Source: Mesorhizobium sp. (GTDB taxonomy: Bacteria; Pseudomonadota; Alphaproteobacteria; Rhizobiales; Rhizobiaceae). From it: 64,000 nucleotides of DNA. Of the stretch, positions 63,830 to 64,000 are shown piece after piece. Each line of letters opens with the position of its first letter. Positions within the stretch are counted from its first letter, which is position 1. Under the pieces are notes generated by a model that was given only the letters and a program-made list of their open reading frames with translations, did no database searches and was not told where the DNA came from. The DNA is taken from the NCBI GenBank assembly GCA_004963905.1, contig SUGL01000001.1, positions 248,001-312,000 on the forward strand. The letters run 5' to 3'. Both the position numbers and the translations under genes were made by a program.

Positions 63830-64000
63830 ATGGAGAAAGCACGGCCCGCCAGCCTTGCATCGTTGGAGACCGTAAGGGTGACCAACCCCGGCGGTTCCAG
63901 TCCCTTCATCTTCACCTGCGACCACGCCTCGAACTTCCTGCCCTCCGAATTCGGCACGCTCGGCCTGCCCGTCGAGGACCTCTCCCGCCACATCGCCTGG
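63830..64000 (+). CDS. N-formylglutamate amidohydrolase, N-terminal part (cut by window edge)
   Basis: The 57 visible codons read MEKARPASLASLETVRVTNP, then GGSSPFIFTCDHASNFLPSEFG. The FTCDHASNFLP block is the opening of the N-formylglutamate deformylase/HutG family, in which it binds zinc. The enzyme frees formate from N-formylglutamate in histidine breakdown; other substrates are possible. AAGGGGACGG lies before the ATG. The catalytic remainder is outside the window. Confidence 0.8.
   Translation, partial: MEKARPASLASLETVRVTNPGGSSPFIFTCDHASNFLPSEFGTLGLPVEDLSRHIAW

Overview
The window is a high-GC alphaproteobacterial chromosome segment that looks like Mesorhizobium or a close rhizobial relative. 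This rests on FixK/FNR-type boxes (TTGA-N6-TCAA or GCAA), rhizobial palindromic repeats at gene ends, a ubiE-ubiB-coaBC run, a soxBDAG sarcosine oxidase operon and a BmpA-type nucleoside importer. The genus is inferred from gene content and style; no search was run.

Layout. 1-14.6 kb is a microaerobic/redox island: phosphoketolase (cut by the left edge), acetate kinase, a GNAT acetyltransferase, a FixK/FNR regulator, a small membrane protein, Zn alcohol dehydrogenase, flavodoxin-fold oxidoreductase, thioredoxin 2, a P1B-type metal ATPase with a DUF302 protein, a Pat-like acyl-CoA synthetase/GNAT fusion, an APH/P-loop kinase, a cytochrome c and a universal stress protein. Five FixK/FNR-type boxes lie in its promoters, so it probably forms one low-oxygen regulon with acetyl-phosphate and protein acetylation as a shared theme.

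14.7-18.2 kb is a worn accessory stretch: LysR and isochorismatase genes, a 169-bp tandem duplication, a methyltransferase and an IS66-like scrap. At 18.2-22.5 kb two copies of tRNA-Ser(GGA), in 124-bp direct repeats differing at one base, enclose a 4.1-kb cassette. Its only confident genes are a trypsin-co-occurring (Trypco1-like) small protein and a 1118-residue trypsin-like protease/STAND-type NTPase. No recombinase is present. This is the best candidate for a poorly described conflict (defence) system.

22.9-26.4 kb has a metallophosphoesterase, a Ser/Thr kinase fused to a universal-stress domain, and two membrane proteins. 26.6-37.2 kb is a nucleoside uptake and salvage locus: BMP-family binding protein, one ATPase, two permeases, cytidine deaminase, purine nucleoside phosphorylase, thymidine phosphorylase, uracil phosphoribosyltransferase and adenosine deaminase. 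37.4-41.3 kb holds ubiE, ubiB and a CoaBC with an N-terminal ribbon-helix-helix extension. 41.3-45.5 kb holds an MFS exporter, DUF992, a TPR lipoprotein, ribosomal protein S21 and a SET protein. 45.9-51.1 kb is soxBDAG.

51.5-58.3 kb has a TetR regulator, a small secreted peptide and an acyl-CoA catabolic cluster: two SDRs, an APH-type kinase, MaoC hydratase, an ACAD10/11-like dehydrogenase and an MDR oxidoreductase. The kinase-dehydrogenase pairing points to 4-hydroxyacyl-CoA breakdown. 58.3-62.6 kb is an RND efflux pump with its adaptor, followed by an RpiR regulator and the start of an N-formylglutamate amidohydrolase cut by the right edge.
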